Of a stretch of DNA of 40,173 nucleotides, positions 24,370 to 32,315 are shown piece by piece. Source of the stretch: ZC4RG29 sp032907565 (lineage in GTDB: Bacteria; Bacteroidota; Bacteroidia; Cytophagales; Cyclobacteriaceae); assembly GCA_032907565.1 (NCBI GenBank), contig JAJJPK010000183.1, forward strand, positions 1-40,173, in the 5' to 3' direction. Both the position numbers and the translations under genes were made by a program. How positions within the stretch are numbered: position 1 is the stretch's first letter; every line of letters starts with the position of its first letter. The notes under the pieces were generated by a model. That model was not told the origin of the DNA and ran no database searches. It worked only from the letters and a program-made list of their open reading frames with translations.

Positions 24370-25221
24370 ATGCGAATGTCCGGCCTTCTTTTTACATACT
24401 TCCTGACCGCAATGTTGGGATGCGCTCCTGGTGAACCGCCAGCCCCCAAGATTGATCCATCTCAACAAAAACCTGTCGACAAAAACTGGGCGTTTGAGAC
24501 GACGCCGGTATGGGCCGACGAATTCGACTACGAAGGTCCACCCGATCCCAATAAATGGGACTACGACATTGGCGGCCACGGCTGGGGCAACAACGAACTT
24601 CAGTATTACACCAACGACATCAAGAACGCCAGCGTAAGCGGCGGACTCCTCAAGATCACCGTCCTTAAAGAGAAAAAAGAAAACCGCGAATACACATCCA
24701 CGCGTCTTGTCTCGCGCAACAAGGGCGACTGGCTCTACGGACGCATTGAGATCAGCGCAAAACTTCCCACTGGAAAAGGAACCTGGCCTGCCCTATGGAT
24801 GCTGCCGACCGACTGGGCGTATGGCGACTGGCCCAAGTCGGGCGAAATCGATATCATGGAACATGTGGGCTTCGATCAGAACCGCGTCCATTTCAGCGTC
24901 CACACAGAATCCTACAATCACATGATCGGCACGCAACGCACAGCAACCCAAATTATCGAAACCGCCAGTGATGCGTTTCACAAATACCGTGTCGACTGGA
25001 CACCATACGCTGTTCGTGGCTTTTTTGATGATCAGCAGGTGTTCGAATTCGTCAACGAAGGAAAAGGGCCGGCTACATGGCCCTTCGATAAGCGCTTCCA
25101 CCTCTTGATAAACATCGCGTTCGGCGGAAATTGGGGCGGTGCCCAGGGCATCGACGACTCCATCCTGCCACAGTCCATGCTGGTGGATTATGTCCGCGTA
25201 TACAAGATGATCGAGAAGTAG
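24370..25221 (+). CDS. Family 16 glycoside hydrolase (laminarinase-like) lipoprotein
   Basis: A 283-residue enzyme that probably cleaves beta-1,3- or mixed beta-1,3/1,4-glucans. The GH16 catalytic motif GEIDIMEH gives nucleophile E159, D161 and acid/base E164. Other family features are the opening WADEFDYEGPPDPNKWDYD, GGHGWGNNELQYYT, GTWPALWMLP and the terminal DYVRVYK. The N-terminus MRMSGLLFTYFLTAMLGC has a lipobox-like end with Cys18, which suggests export and lipid anchoring, probably at the outer membrane. The start at 24370 is chosen because it begins the signal peptide; an upstream in-frame ATG at 24247 overlaps the previous gene. An 11-bp hairpin follows 53 nt after the stop. Confidence 0.94.
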   Translation: MRMSGLLFTYFLTAMLGCAPGEPPAPKIDPSQQKPVDKNWAFETTPVWADEFDYEGPPDPNKWDYDIGGHGWGNNELQYYTNDIKNASVSGGLLKITVLKEKKENREYTSTRLVSRNKGDWLYGRIEISAKLPTGKGTWPALWMLPTDWAYGDWPKSGEIDIMEHVGFDQNRVHFSVHTESYNHMIGTQRTATQIIETASDAFHKYRVDWTPYAVRGFFDDQQVFEFVNEGKGPATWPFDKRFHLLINIAFGGNWGGAQGIDDSILPQSMLVDYVRVYKMIEK

Positions 25222-25274
25222 TCAGGAGAAACCGTGGCCTTCAGCGAGAACAAATTGTTGGCTGGCGCGTAAAT

Positions 25275-25302
25275 TAATAAAGGACACATTGGTCCTTTAT
25301 TA
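25275..25302 (+). terminator. Hairpin terminator after the GH16 gene
   Basis: TAATAAAGGAC (25275-25285) and GTCCTTTATTA (25292-25302) form a perfect 11-bp stem with a 6-nt loop (ACATTG), ending in a T-rich arm. It sits in the gap between the GH16 gene and the cupin gene and is best read as an intrinsic terminator, although a long run of T's after the stem is missing. Confidence 0.55.
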
Positions 25303-25330
25303 TCCTATGGGCTACCTTGGGGGTGCGTTG

Positions 25331-25338
25331 TAGATTTG
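25331..25338 (+). promoter_or_regulatory. Candidate -7 box (TAGATTTG) for the cupin/AhpD-like operon
   Basis: An exact TAnnTTTG match, 78 nt before the cupin ATG and 28 nt after the hairpin. A TTG lies 11 nt upstream (25317-25319), the same odd spacing seen before the AraC-type gene; no TTG is at the usual 19-23 nt. Confidence 0.4.
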
Positions 25339-25416
25339 CGTCTAAACGTGATTAAAATTAGCGCACATCGACAACGAAAATGAATAACGGAATGTTGATA
25401 AAATGACAGTAACTAA

Positions 25417-25722
25417 ATGCTTTCAACCATGAAGACAGCAGAACTACCCCATCTGACGGTTTATCAGACGGGTAAAACATTTAAGGTATTGCAGGTGACC
25501 GGATCAGGAGGAATGAGTATGCCCGAACACTTTTGCACCGGGGAAGCCGTTCTCGTCGTCCAGCGGGGATCGGCCGTCCTGCGGATGAAAGGTGAAGAGT
25601 TTCCCTTAAAGCAGCACGATGCGATGGTGATACCAAAGGACGAAAGACACGCGCTGGTAATCGATGAAGATTTTCAGTCGCATGTGATCATGGGAGTCGA
25701 TGCCGAAATAAAGTTTGCCTGA
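25417..25722 (+). CDS. Small single-domain cupin protein
   Basis: A 101-residue single cupin barrel. The strands and turns MSMPEHFCTGEAVLVVQRGSA, KQHDAMVIPKDERHALV and the terminal strand fit the cupin_2 fold. Candidate metal-binding positions are H (in PEHFC), E (in TGEAV) and H (in DERHALV), but the motif is not a full textbook set, so a sensory or non-enzymatic role is possible. The start may be the ATG at 25417 or the ATG at 25429. It is the first gene of a probable three-gene unit with two AhpD-like genes (gaps of 46 and 56 nt). Cupins beside carboxymuconolactone decarboxylase family genes are common, and the pair is often linked to redox or aromatic metabolism. Confidence 0.85.
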   Translation: MLSTMKTAELPHLTVYQTGKTFKVLQVTGSGGMSMPEHFCTGEAVLVVQRGSAVLRMKGEEFPLKQHDAMVIPKDERHALVIDEDFQSHVIMGVDAEIKFA

Positions 25723-25768
25723 TTACGGATGTCGCAAGATTTATTAAAAGAAAAAGCAAAAAATAGAT

Positions 25769-26242
25769 ATGGAAATGAAAGAACGATTGAACTACAAAGA
25801 TGTTAGCCCAAATGCCATCAAGGCGATGCGAGGAGTAGAAAAATATGTGCGCGAGTCGGGGCTCGAACGCTCCCTCTATGAACTGGTGAAGATACGGGCA
25901 TCGCAAATCAACGGCTGCGCGTATTGCATTGACATGCACACCAAGGATGCTCGGATAGCAGGGGAAACCGAACAGCGTATATACGCGCTGAGTGCGTGGC
26001 GGGAAACGCCGTTTTATTCTGAACGGGAGCGCGCAGCATTGGCCTGGACGGAGGCGCTGACGCTGATTTCCGAAAACGACGTGCCTGACGATTTGTACGA
26101 AACGGTCAGCAAGCAATTCTCTGAAAAGGAAATGGTAGACCTGACGATGGCCATTATCGCTATCAATGGATGGAACCGGTTGGCCATCAGTTTCCGAACT
26201 GTCCCAGGCACATACATGCCACAAGAAGTGAGCGCCGTTTAG
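25769..26242 (+). CDS. Carboxymuconolactone decarboxylase (AhpD-like) family protein
   Basis: A 157-residue AhpD-like protein. The core KIRASQINGCAYCIDMHTKDA contains the redox motif C50-x-x-C53 with H57, as in AhpD alkylhydroperoxidases, which form a disulfide during peroxide reduction. Residues about 70-110 (REtPFYSERERAALAWTEALT) are characteristic of the stand-alone Bacteroidota group. There is no signal peptide. The probable role is peroxide or thiol redox chemistry rather than ring-lactone decarboxylation, since the cysteines are kept. It is the middle gene of the cupin unit, with a second, shorter family member downstream. Confidence 0.93.
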   Translation: MEMKERLNYKDVSPNAIKAMRGVEKYVRESGLERSLYELVKIRASQINGCAYCIDMHTKDARIAGETEQRIYALSAWRETPFYSERERAALAWTEALTLISENDVPDDLYETVSKQFSEKEMVDLTMAIIAINGWNRLAISFRTVPGTYMPQEVSAV

Positions 26243-26298
26243 GAGATTTCATTTTTTCGGGCAACATTGATCACTGAACTGTTAAAGAAGAATATTTT

Positions 26299-26631
26299 AT
26301 GTCAAACGAGACTCAGTATCCCGCGGCGACACGAGAGCTGGCAGAAAAGAAAGCTGCATTGGCGCCCGCCAACATCGAAGCATGGCGCACATTTAGCAAG
26401 ACGGTCTTCACCGAAGGAGCGCTTCCCGCCAAGACCAAGGAGTTGATCGCCGTGGCTGTAGCGCATGTCACGCAATGCCCTTATTGCATCCGAGCGCACA
26501 CAAGGGGAGCCCTGCGCAAAGGTGCGACTAAGGAGGAAATTATGGAAGCGATATGGGTGGCCGCAGAAATGCGCGCTGGCGCCGCATACGCACATGCCAA
26601 CATCGCAATGGATGTAATGGAGAATTCATAA
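26299..26631 (+). CDS. Short carboxymuconolactone decarboxylase (AhpD-like) family protein
   Basis: A 110-residue protein of the same family. The motif TQCPYCIRAHTRGA carries C60-x-x-C63 with H67, and the segment KTKELIAVAVAH before it and EEIMEAIWVAAEMRAGAAYAH after it are typical of short AhpD-like members that assemble into oligomers. There is no signal peptide. It is the third gene of the cupin unit. Its TAA ends at 26631, and the stop of the facing VOC pseudogene begins at 26632, so the two convergent units touch with no space between them. Confidence 0.93.
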   Translation: MSNETQYPAATRELAEKKAALAPANIEAWRTFSKTVFTEGALPAKTKELIAVAVAHVTQCPYCIRAHTRGALRKGATKEEIMEAIWVAAEMRAGAAYAHANIAMDVMENS

Positions 26632-26987
26632 TCATCCCATTGCCTGTCCGAAGGTCAGCAGGGTGCCGTTTGGATCGATCATGGAAAACTCCTTTTGACC
26701 CCATGGCTTTTCCTGCAGCGTGCCATTCGGGTGAATAGGTGTTCCCAGGTTGAGAAGGTGCTGATACATCCCATCAATGTCCTGATCCACCCTGAGATAG
26801 ATCATGAAATCAGACTTGCCGGGTACCAGTGCAGGGTAAGAAAAAAATGTAGCTCGACGTTGTCGCGTGAAAGGATAAGATAGTCTTCATAATCCGAGCG
26901 CAGGGTAAAGCCGAGGCGTTTTACATACCAGGTAATGGTTTCCTGCTTGTTGATGAACGGCAGCTTGGGGATGGCGGTTGTGATCAT
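26632..26987 (-). pseudogene. VOC-family (glyoxalase/bleomycin-resistance-like) gene with a -1 frameshift
   Basis: Reading leftward from the ATG at 26987, the first 50 or so residues match a VOC-family start (TAIPKLPFINKQETITWYV, GFTLRSDYEDYLILSRDNVELHFF). The frame then runs into a TGA at about 26804. In the frame one base back, the protein continues as PALVPGKSDFMIYLRVDQDID..., KPWGQKEFSMIDPNGTLLTF and ends at 26632. The shift falls on a run of seven A's (26841-26847; seven T's on this strand); one extra base would restore an uninterrupted 118-residue protein. The Asp-Pro-Asn-Gly motif and the length fit an intact small VOC protein. It may be a real pseudogene, a slippery phase-variable site or a sequencing error. 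Confidence 0.85.
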
Positions 26988-27008
26988 ATATCCTGAATGC
27001 TATCGGAC

Positions 27009-29381
27009 TCACTCATTCCTCAGGGATTGGGCAGGGTTTATTCTCGCTGCTTTGATGGTCTCGACGCTTACCGTCACCCACGCAATGACCAGGGCTGCAA
27101 GAAAGGCAAAGACGAACACAGTCCAATCAAGCTCTACATGATAGGCAAATCCGGAAAGCCAGCGGTTCATGCCGTACCAGGCGAGCGGAAAGGCTACGAC
27201 CATGGCGATCAGGACAGGCTTAGTGAAGCTGCGCGACAACAGGTATACGACACCAGGCACACTCGCACCCAACACCTTGCGAACACTGATCTCCTTGGTG
27301 CGACGTTCCGCGAGGAAAGCCGATAACCCGTACAAACCCAGACATGAAATAAAAATCGCGAGTGCAGAAAAGATGTTAAACAACGTGCCCAGGCGCTGTT
27401 CCGCCTTGTAAAGTGTAGCGAGCGATTGATCGACGAAGTCGTACGAAAACGGGTACGCCGGATTCAGTTCCTTCCATATTTCCCCCAACGCACCAATGGC
27501 CCTCTCCGTCTGGCCCGGCTGCGTACGCACAACCACTTTCCCTCCCCACCAATTCGCGCGAAGGACAAGCGGCCCTATCGGTTGCTGAAGCGGTTGAAAA
27601 TTAAAGTCCTTTACAACACCGATGATAGTCCCCTTGACGTCCTGGAACTCAAGCGGCTGTCCCACCGCGTCTTCTACATCCATACCCATCGTTTTGAGGG
27701 CGCTTTCATTGACAACGAAATTCGCACTGTCAGCGGCAAAATCCCTGAACCACCTGCCGTCGATAAGCGTAACGCCGAAGACATCCATAAAATTTTCATC
27801 GACCGCCAGGTTGCAGAACAAAGGCTGAGTTTCCGGATTCTTGCCTTCCCAAACTACATTAACAGTTCCGTTCGTGAGATTGGTTGGAAGGTCCGATACG
27901 ACAGTAAACTGTGACGTATGCGGGTTCTGTTCCAGTTCTGTTCGCAGCGCCTGATACTTCGACCAGATGTCGCCGGTCATCTGTACATACACAAGGTTTT
28001 CTTTGTCGAAGCCGAGATTCCTGTTCTGAATGTACCGCAGTTGGTTGTACACAACACCTGTACCGACCAACAGGACAATAGAAATCGTAAACTGAACAAC
28101 CACAAGCGTGTTGCGGAAAGTACTGCCTGCTGCACCAACACTCGCATTGCCTTTTAAGACTTTGGACGGCAGAAACCCTGACAGAAACAACGCGGGATAA
28201 CTTCCTGAGATCAGACCCGTAGCCAATGTGATCACTAGCAAGCCTGAGAGCAGCCTCCCGTCGGTGAAATCAAAGACTAAATCCTTTCCGGTAAGGGCGT
28301 TGAAGAGCGGAAGTGCTGTAGCAACAAGCACAACAGCCAGCGCAAGCGCCAAAAATGCCACGAGTGCGGATTCAGCGAGGAATTGCCTTATGATCTGCAT
28401 GCGCACTGCTCCCACAACTTTTCTAAGCCCTACTTCTCTGGCCCTTCTGGCCGACCTTGCCGTTGCGAGATTCATAAAATTGATGCAGGCAACGGCCAGA
28501 ATAATCGCTGCGATGATCCCGAGGATATACACGTACTGCACGTTCCCGCGCGCGAACATGTCAGCCATGAGGTGACTCGAATGCAGGTACACATCACGAA
28601 GCGGCTGAAGTGCAAAAGCGACCTTCAGTACAGGCTCGTTGGCCTTGTAAATAGCCTGGATGCGATCGCCAATGCTCTTGAGTGCCGCCGGCGACGTGTC
28701 GGCACCCTCATCCAACAACACATAAGTGGAAAAGTTAAAGTTGTCCCAATCGTTGTCGATTAAGTCGCGATTCGTGCGCGCGAGATTGGTCATGGGTTGA
28801 AGGAGGTCGAAACGAATGTGCGAGTTGCCGGGCACATCCGCGAGTACCCCCGTCACCACAAGATCGTGCTGATGATTTTTTCGAATGGTCTGTCCAAGAG
28901 CTGGTTCGTCTCCGAAATATTTTCGCGCCATCGAGGCCGTGATCAGGATTCCATCTGGATTTCGAAGTGCCGTTTCCGGATTTCCCGCGATAAGCGGAAA
29001 AGAAAAAATCTGGAAGAACGTCGAGTCAACGAAAAGGAGCCCATCCTCCTGGAACATCCTTTCACCAACCTGGAAGAGGCTTGAGTGGTGTCCACTCAAC
29101 CGGACAACATTCTTGATGCCCGGTATCTCCGTCAGCGCCGCATGCGCAATAGGAGCGGATGTTATACCCGCGTGAACATCCAGTTCAGGTAGCGAAGCAT
29201 TTATCCGGTAGATGTGTTCGGCATTGCTATGGAACCGGTCATAACTCAGTTCATCCTGCACCCACAGAAGAATTAGGATGCTGCACGCCATCCCGATGGC
29301 GAGACCGACAATATTGATGATTGAAAATCCTTTATGACGCCCAAGGTTCCTTAGGCCGACTTTGAGGTAGTTTCGAAGCAT
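27009..29381 (-). CDS. ABC transporter permease, FtsX/MacB type (790 aa)
   Basis: A 790-residue inner-membrane protein of the Bacteroidota two-FtsX-domain type. The start (MLRNYLKVGLRNLGRHKGFS, then a TM helix INIVGLAIGMACSILILLW) is characteristic. About eight transmembrane helices are visible: one at the N-terminus, four around residues 285-445 in two closely spaced pairs, and three at the C-terminus (about 665-780). Two large periplasmic MacB-like domains lie between them. Such permeases work with a MacB-like ATPase, which is not in the window, and may drive export or mechanotransmission; substrates are unknown. The ATG at 29381 is clear. The VOC pseudogene lies 21 nt downstream on the same strand and could be co-transcribed. 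Confidence 0.92.
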   Translation of the reverse strand: MLRNYLKVGLRNLGRHKGFSIINIVGLAIGMACSILILLWVQDELSYDRFHSNAEHIYRINASLPELDVHAGITSAPIAHAALTEIPGIKNVVRLSGHHSSLFQVGERMFQEDGLLFVDSTFFQIFSFPLIAGNPETALRNPDGILITASMARKYFGDEPALGQTIRKNHQHDLVVTGVLADVPGNSHIRFDLLQPMTNLARTNRDLIDNDWDNFNFSTYVLLDEGADTSPAALKSIGDRIQAIYKANEPVLKVAFALQPLRDVYLHSSHLMADMFARGNVQYVYILGIIAAIILAVACINFMNLATARSARRAREVGLRKVVGAVRMQIIRQFLAESALVAFLALALAVVLVATALPLFNALTGKDLVFDFTDGRLLSGLLVITLATGLISGSYPALFLSGFLPSKVLKGNASVGAAGSTFRNTLVVVQFTISIVLLVGTGVVYNQLRYIQNRNLGFDKENLVYVQMTGDIWSKYQALRTELEQNPHTSQFTVVSDLPTNLTNGTVNVVWEGKNPETQPLFCNLAVDENFMDVFGVTLIDGRWFRDFAADSANFVVNESALKTMGMDVEDAVGQPLEFQDVKGTIIGVVKDFNFQPLQQPIGPLVLRANWWGGKVVVRTQPGQTERAIGALGEIWKELNPAYPFSYDFVDQSLATLYKAEQRLGTLFNIFSALAIFISCLGLYGLSAFLAERRTKEISVRKVLGASVPGVVYLLSRSFTKPVLIAMVVAFPLAWYGMNRWLSGFAYHVELDWTVFVFAFLAALVIAWVTVSVETIKAARINPAQSLRNE

Positions 29382-29642
29382 GACTTGTGTTTATTCTTCA
29401 ACTGAGAACGGTCAGATCGGGTGGGCCATCACCTTTCCCCTCCATAGACGCGAAACCAGGGAGGCGTGTTACACCGTACAGAGCAAAAAGGCTCCGGCGA
29501 CGGAGGGCATGTCCGAAAAAGCACACTCCCAACCAATTTCAATGCTATCTTTACCCATGGTTGTCCGCGCGACCTGAAGCAACCCGATCCTTGATGCTGT
29601 GGGTTAGGAAACCGCAGACACAGTGCTTAATTCGATCACACC

Positions 29643-30830
29643 ATGAACCCGGAAAAGCTCATTACTCGGAAAAAATTCCTTCACCAGGCCGGCATGCTCG
29701 GCGTGGCAGCGGCTGTTGCGTCGATCACAAGTTCTGCAAAAGGCCTGATGCAGGACGGAAAGAAGATCCGCGTGGGGATCATCGGCTGCGGGAGTGTGTC
29801 CACGCAGTACCTTCCCCATTTGTCGAAGTCGCCATACGTGCAACTCGTAAGCGCATGCGACATCATACCAGAGCGCGCTAAGAAAGCCGCCGAAGAATAT
29901 GGTATTCCCAATCATTATCCCAACATCGAACGAATGCTGGCCGGCGCACCGTTCGATTTGCTTGTCGTTACCACCGATATGCAGGAACACGGACGTCTCA
30001 ACAAAATGGCCATTCAGGCAGGCAAGCACGTGTGGAGTGAAAAGCCACTTGCCAACACGTACAAGGAAGGCAAAGAGCTCGTCGACCTCGCTAAACAAAA
30101 AGGAGTCAGAATCTGGGGTGCACCAGTCGTCGTAAACAGTCCTCAGTTTGCCTTCATGGCCAAAGCCATCAACGAGGGTAAGCTGGGCAAGATCGCCGCC
30201 GCTCACGCGCACTACGGACACCTCGGCCCTACCTGGTCAGCGTTCTTTTACGAAAAGCTCGGAGGCAGTATGCCCGACCTGGGTGTATACAATATGGCAA
30301 GCCTCACCGGTCTCCTCGGACCAGTGAAGTCGGTCGTGGCCATGCTCAACATCATCACACCTACCCGCACGGTAGATAACCGATCCAAGCCGATCAAGGT
30401 TGAAGCAGAAGATAATGCCATGGTGCTCATGGAACACGCCAGCGGAGCGCTTTCACATGTACAGAGCGGCTTCAACTACTTCGACCCTTATGGCCACGGC
30501 GGCACCGGGCAGGACAAGCCCACCATTTCCATTTGGGGAACAGAAGGGAACATGCACCTGATTGGTTACGACTGGGCGCCGTTCGGCGTCGACATGGCCA
30601 CACGCGATCACGACGAAAGAACGATTCGTTACGCGGAAGATACCGGCACGTACGTCTGGCAGGAAGGTGCTTCCGTGGTCGCGAAGAGCCTGGCTACCGG
30701 CGTCGAACCCCTCGTCAACGTGGAACACTCCCTGCACGTACTCGAGATCATCGAAGCCGCAAGAAAGTCACAGGAAGAAGGCAAGCGGATTGCGTTGCAA
30801 TCGACATTCAAATGGCCCATAGTTACCTGA
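29643..30830 (+). CDS. Gfo/Idh/MocA-family oxidoreductase with Tat-like leader
   Basis: A 395-residue NAD(P)-dependent oxidoreductase. The Rossmann motif GIIGCGSVS is at about 45-53, and the family EKP motif (WSEKPLANT) is at E133-P135. A C-terminal alpha/beta domain carries the substrate pocket (GGSMPDLGVYNM..., DNAMVLMEHASGA...). The leader ITRKKFLHQAGMLGVAAAVASI looks like a Tat signal, but the twin arginines read R-K instead of R-R; RK-type leaders are rare, so export is uncertain. Many Bacteroidota family members have Tat leaders and act on sugars or sugar alcohols, or cleave glycosides by an oxidative route. The substrate here is unknown. It is divergent from the permease (261-nt gap). 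Confidence 0.92.
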   Translation: MNPEKLITRKKFLHQAGMLGVAAAVASITSSAKGLMQDGKKIRVGIIGCGSVSTQYLPHLSKSPYVQLVSACDIIPERAKKAAEEYGIPNHYPNIERMLAGAPFDLLVVTTDMQEHGRLNKMAIQAGKHVWSEKPLANTYKEGKELVDLAKQKGVRIWGAPVVVNSPQFAFMAKAINEGKLGKIAAAHAHYGHLGPTWSAFFYEKLGGSMPDLGVYNMASLTGLLGPVKSVVAMLNIITPTRTVDNRSKPIKVEAEDNAMVLMEHASGALSHVQSGFNYFDPYGHGGTGQDKPTISIWGTEGNMHLIGYDWAPFGVDMATRDHDERTIRYAEDTGTYVWQEGASVVAKSLATGVEPLVNVEHSLHVLEIIEAARKSQEEGKRIALQSTFKWPIVT

Positions 30831-30841
30831 TGCGCTCCCAG

Positions 30842-30881
30842 GTGTCCACGTGTTTACGTGTTTATGTGTTTACGTGTCTAT
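30842..30881 (+). repeat. Five-copy 8-bp tandem repeat (GTGTTTAC-like)
   Basis: Five consecutive 8-mers follow one another: GTGTCCAC, GTGTTTAC, GTGTTTAT, GTGTTTAC and GTGTCTAT. The array lies in the 91-nt gap between the convergent Gfo/Idh/MocA and amine oxidase genes, 11 nt after the first stop. It is probably a slippage-prone spacer; a binding site or a transcription-end function is not shown. Confidence 0.8.
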
Positions 30882-30921
30882 GTTGGTGGACCAATATCGC
30901 CTGGGGGACTGCGGTCTATAG

Positions 30922-32175
30922 TTAAATTCCTTCACTCATTCTTTTCACTACCCGTGACGCACTCTGCAAGGCCGCCTCAACTGTGCCCATCTCTTCTCCG
31001 ATATTAAACGCCTCACCCGCAAAATAAATCGTGTCATACACCGGTGTGGTCAGAACCTCAAGCGCGGATGCAGTGCTCGGTGTCTTGTAAGCATAGCCCC
31101 CCAGTGAAAAAGGATCGCGCGACCAATCCGCGACTTCAACCGCCCGCAGTTCATTGACGATCGTTTCCCGCGAACATCCAACAAGGTAAGCCAGCGACTC
31201 CACCGCCATCATGGTCAGCCCATCCCCTCGGGGCGCAGTGAGCGTAGCAGGACCCGACAGCCAACCGGACAATATCGGATGGTTGGCTGGCAGTTGTGAC
31301 CACCACGTGGGTACCAGCGCGTCAGAGAAAACAAATCCTGCATCGCGCAGCCTTTCTTCCCAAAGCGGGCGCCGGAATTCAAAAAGAAATTTGATCACCC
31401 CTCCTGTTTCAATTTGGGATACGGCATCCTGCCAGCGGTCAATGCCCGGACTGAACGTGATCGCACCCGTTCTCAACACACTGGCTGGAACGGTGATGAT
31501 CAGCTGACGCCCTTCGTATCGTTCCCCATCTGTCGTTATAACCTCAACTTTACCAGTCGTCCACGTCACGGCGGCCACGGGAGATGCCACCCATATTTCA
31601 GCACCATGGTCTGTCGCCTGCTTTGCGAGGAACTCACACAGTTGTGAATAACCGCCTGCTATTCGCGAACCGGTAAATTCGGAGTCGGCCGACCACTCGC
31701 TGCGAATCGCCTTCGCGCTGATACGCCCCAGGTCAGCAGCGTCGAAACCTTCGATGATATGACGCACATCCTCCCACACCTCGGGAAAGTCAGCACGCGG
31801 AAAATGCCGATCCATGAACTCCTTCATCGTGACGTCGCCGTTCAACGTGCCGAGTGCTTCATAAACAGCATCGAGCGTTTCGGGAAACATGGCAGTACGC
31901 TGTACCTTCCCCTGGCGCACCTGCCACGTATCCCCGTCGGTGGGCACTTCCTTCACACCCACTTCTTCAATTAAAGCCTGCGTATAATTCGGCTTCCCGT
32001 GAACAAATTCAGCGCCCTGCTCGACACGGGTTGAAAACTGGCCATTAAACGTGTGAATGCGCCCCCCAATCCGGTCGCGGGCTTCCAGCACAGTCACCGA
32101 CCGGTTCCGCAACGCCAACTCGCGAGCAGCAGAAAGCCCGCAAATACCCGCACCCACAATCAAAACATCCGTCAT
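30922..32175 (-). CDS. Flavin-containing amine oxidase family protein
   Basis: A 417-residue FAD-dependent oxidoreductase from the ATG at 32175; an upstream TTG at 32199 would add 8 residues. The N-terminal VLIVGAGICGLSAARELA (4-21) is the FAD-binding Rossmann motif, followed by LEARDRIGGRI (39-49), the GG doublet of the amine oxidase family. The C-terminal FAGEAFNIGEEMGTVEAALQS is the second FAD-binding segment. Family members oxidise primary or secondary amines or act as desaturases; the substrate here cannot be told. There is no signal peptide. It is divergent from the deaminase gene (140-nt gap) and convergent with the Gfo/Idh/MocA gene. Confidence 0.92.
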   Translation of the reverse strand: MTDVLIVGAGICGLSAARELALRNRSVTVLEARDRIGGRIHTFNGQFSTRVEQGAEFVHGKPNYTQALIEEVGVKEVPTDGDTWQVRQGKVQRTAMFPETLDAVYEALGTLNGDVTMKEFMDRHFPRADFPEVWEDVRHIIEGFDAADLGRISAKAIRSEWSADSEFTGSRIAGGYSQLCEFLAKQATDHGAEIWVASPVAAVTWTTGKVEVITTDGERYEGRQLIITVPASVLRTGAITFSPGIDRWQDAVSQIETGGVIKFLFEFRRPLWEERLRDAGFVFSDALVPTWWSQLPANHPILSGWLSGPATLTAPRGDGLTMMAVESLAYLVGCSRETIVNELRAVEVADWSRDPFSLGGYAYKTPSTASALEVLTTPVYDTIYFAGEAFNIGEEMGTVEAALQSASRVVKRMSEGI

Positions 32176-32315
32176 AGGCTTTACTGTAATATCCTGCAAT
32201 TTTGCTGATCATCCTGAACGAGCAAATTTTCGGCCGGCCGCCCTGAAGAAATATGCGACCTCACCGCTCCTCTACTATATGGGGTGAATTTTCCATGTTC
32301 AGGTTATTTTGCGCC

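Noticed and set aside
29382..29642. A possible ORF in the gap between the permease and the Gfo/Idh/MocA gene
   Set aside because: The open frames there are arginine- and proline-rich, overlap the next gene and have no family features; only a small CTCCG/CGGAG hairpin (29492-29505) was seen.
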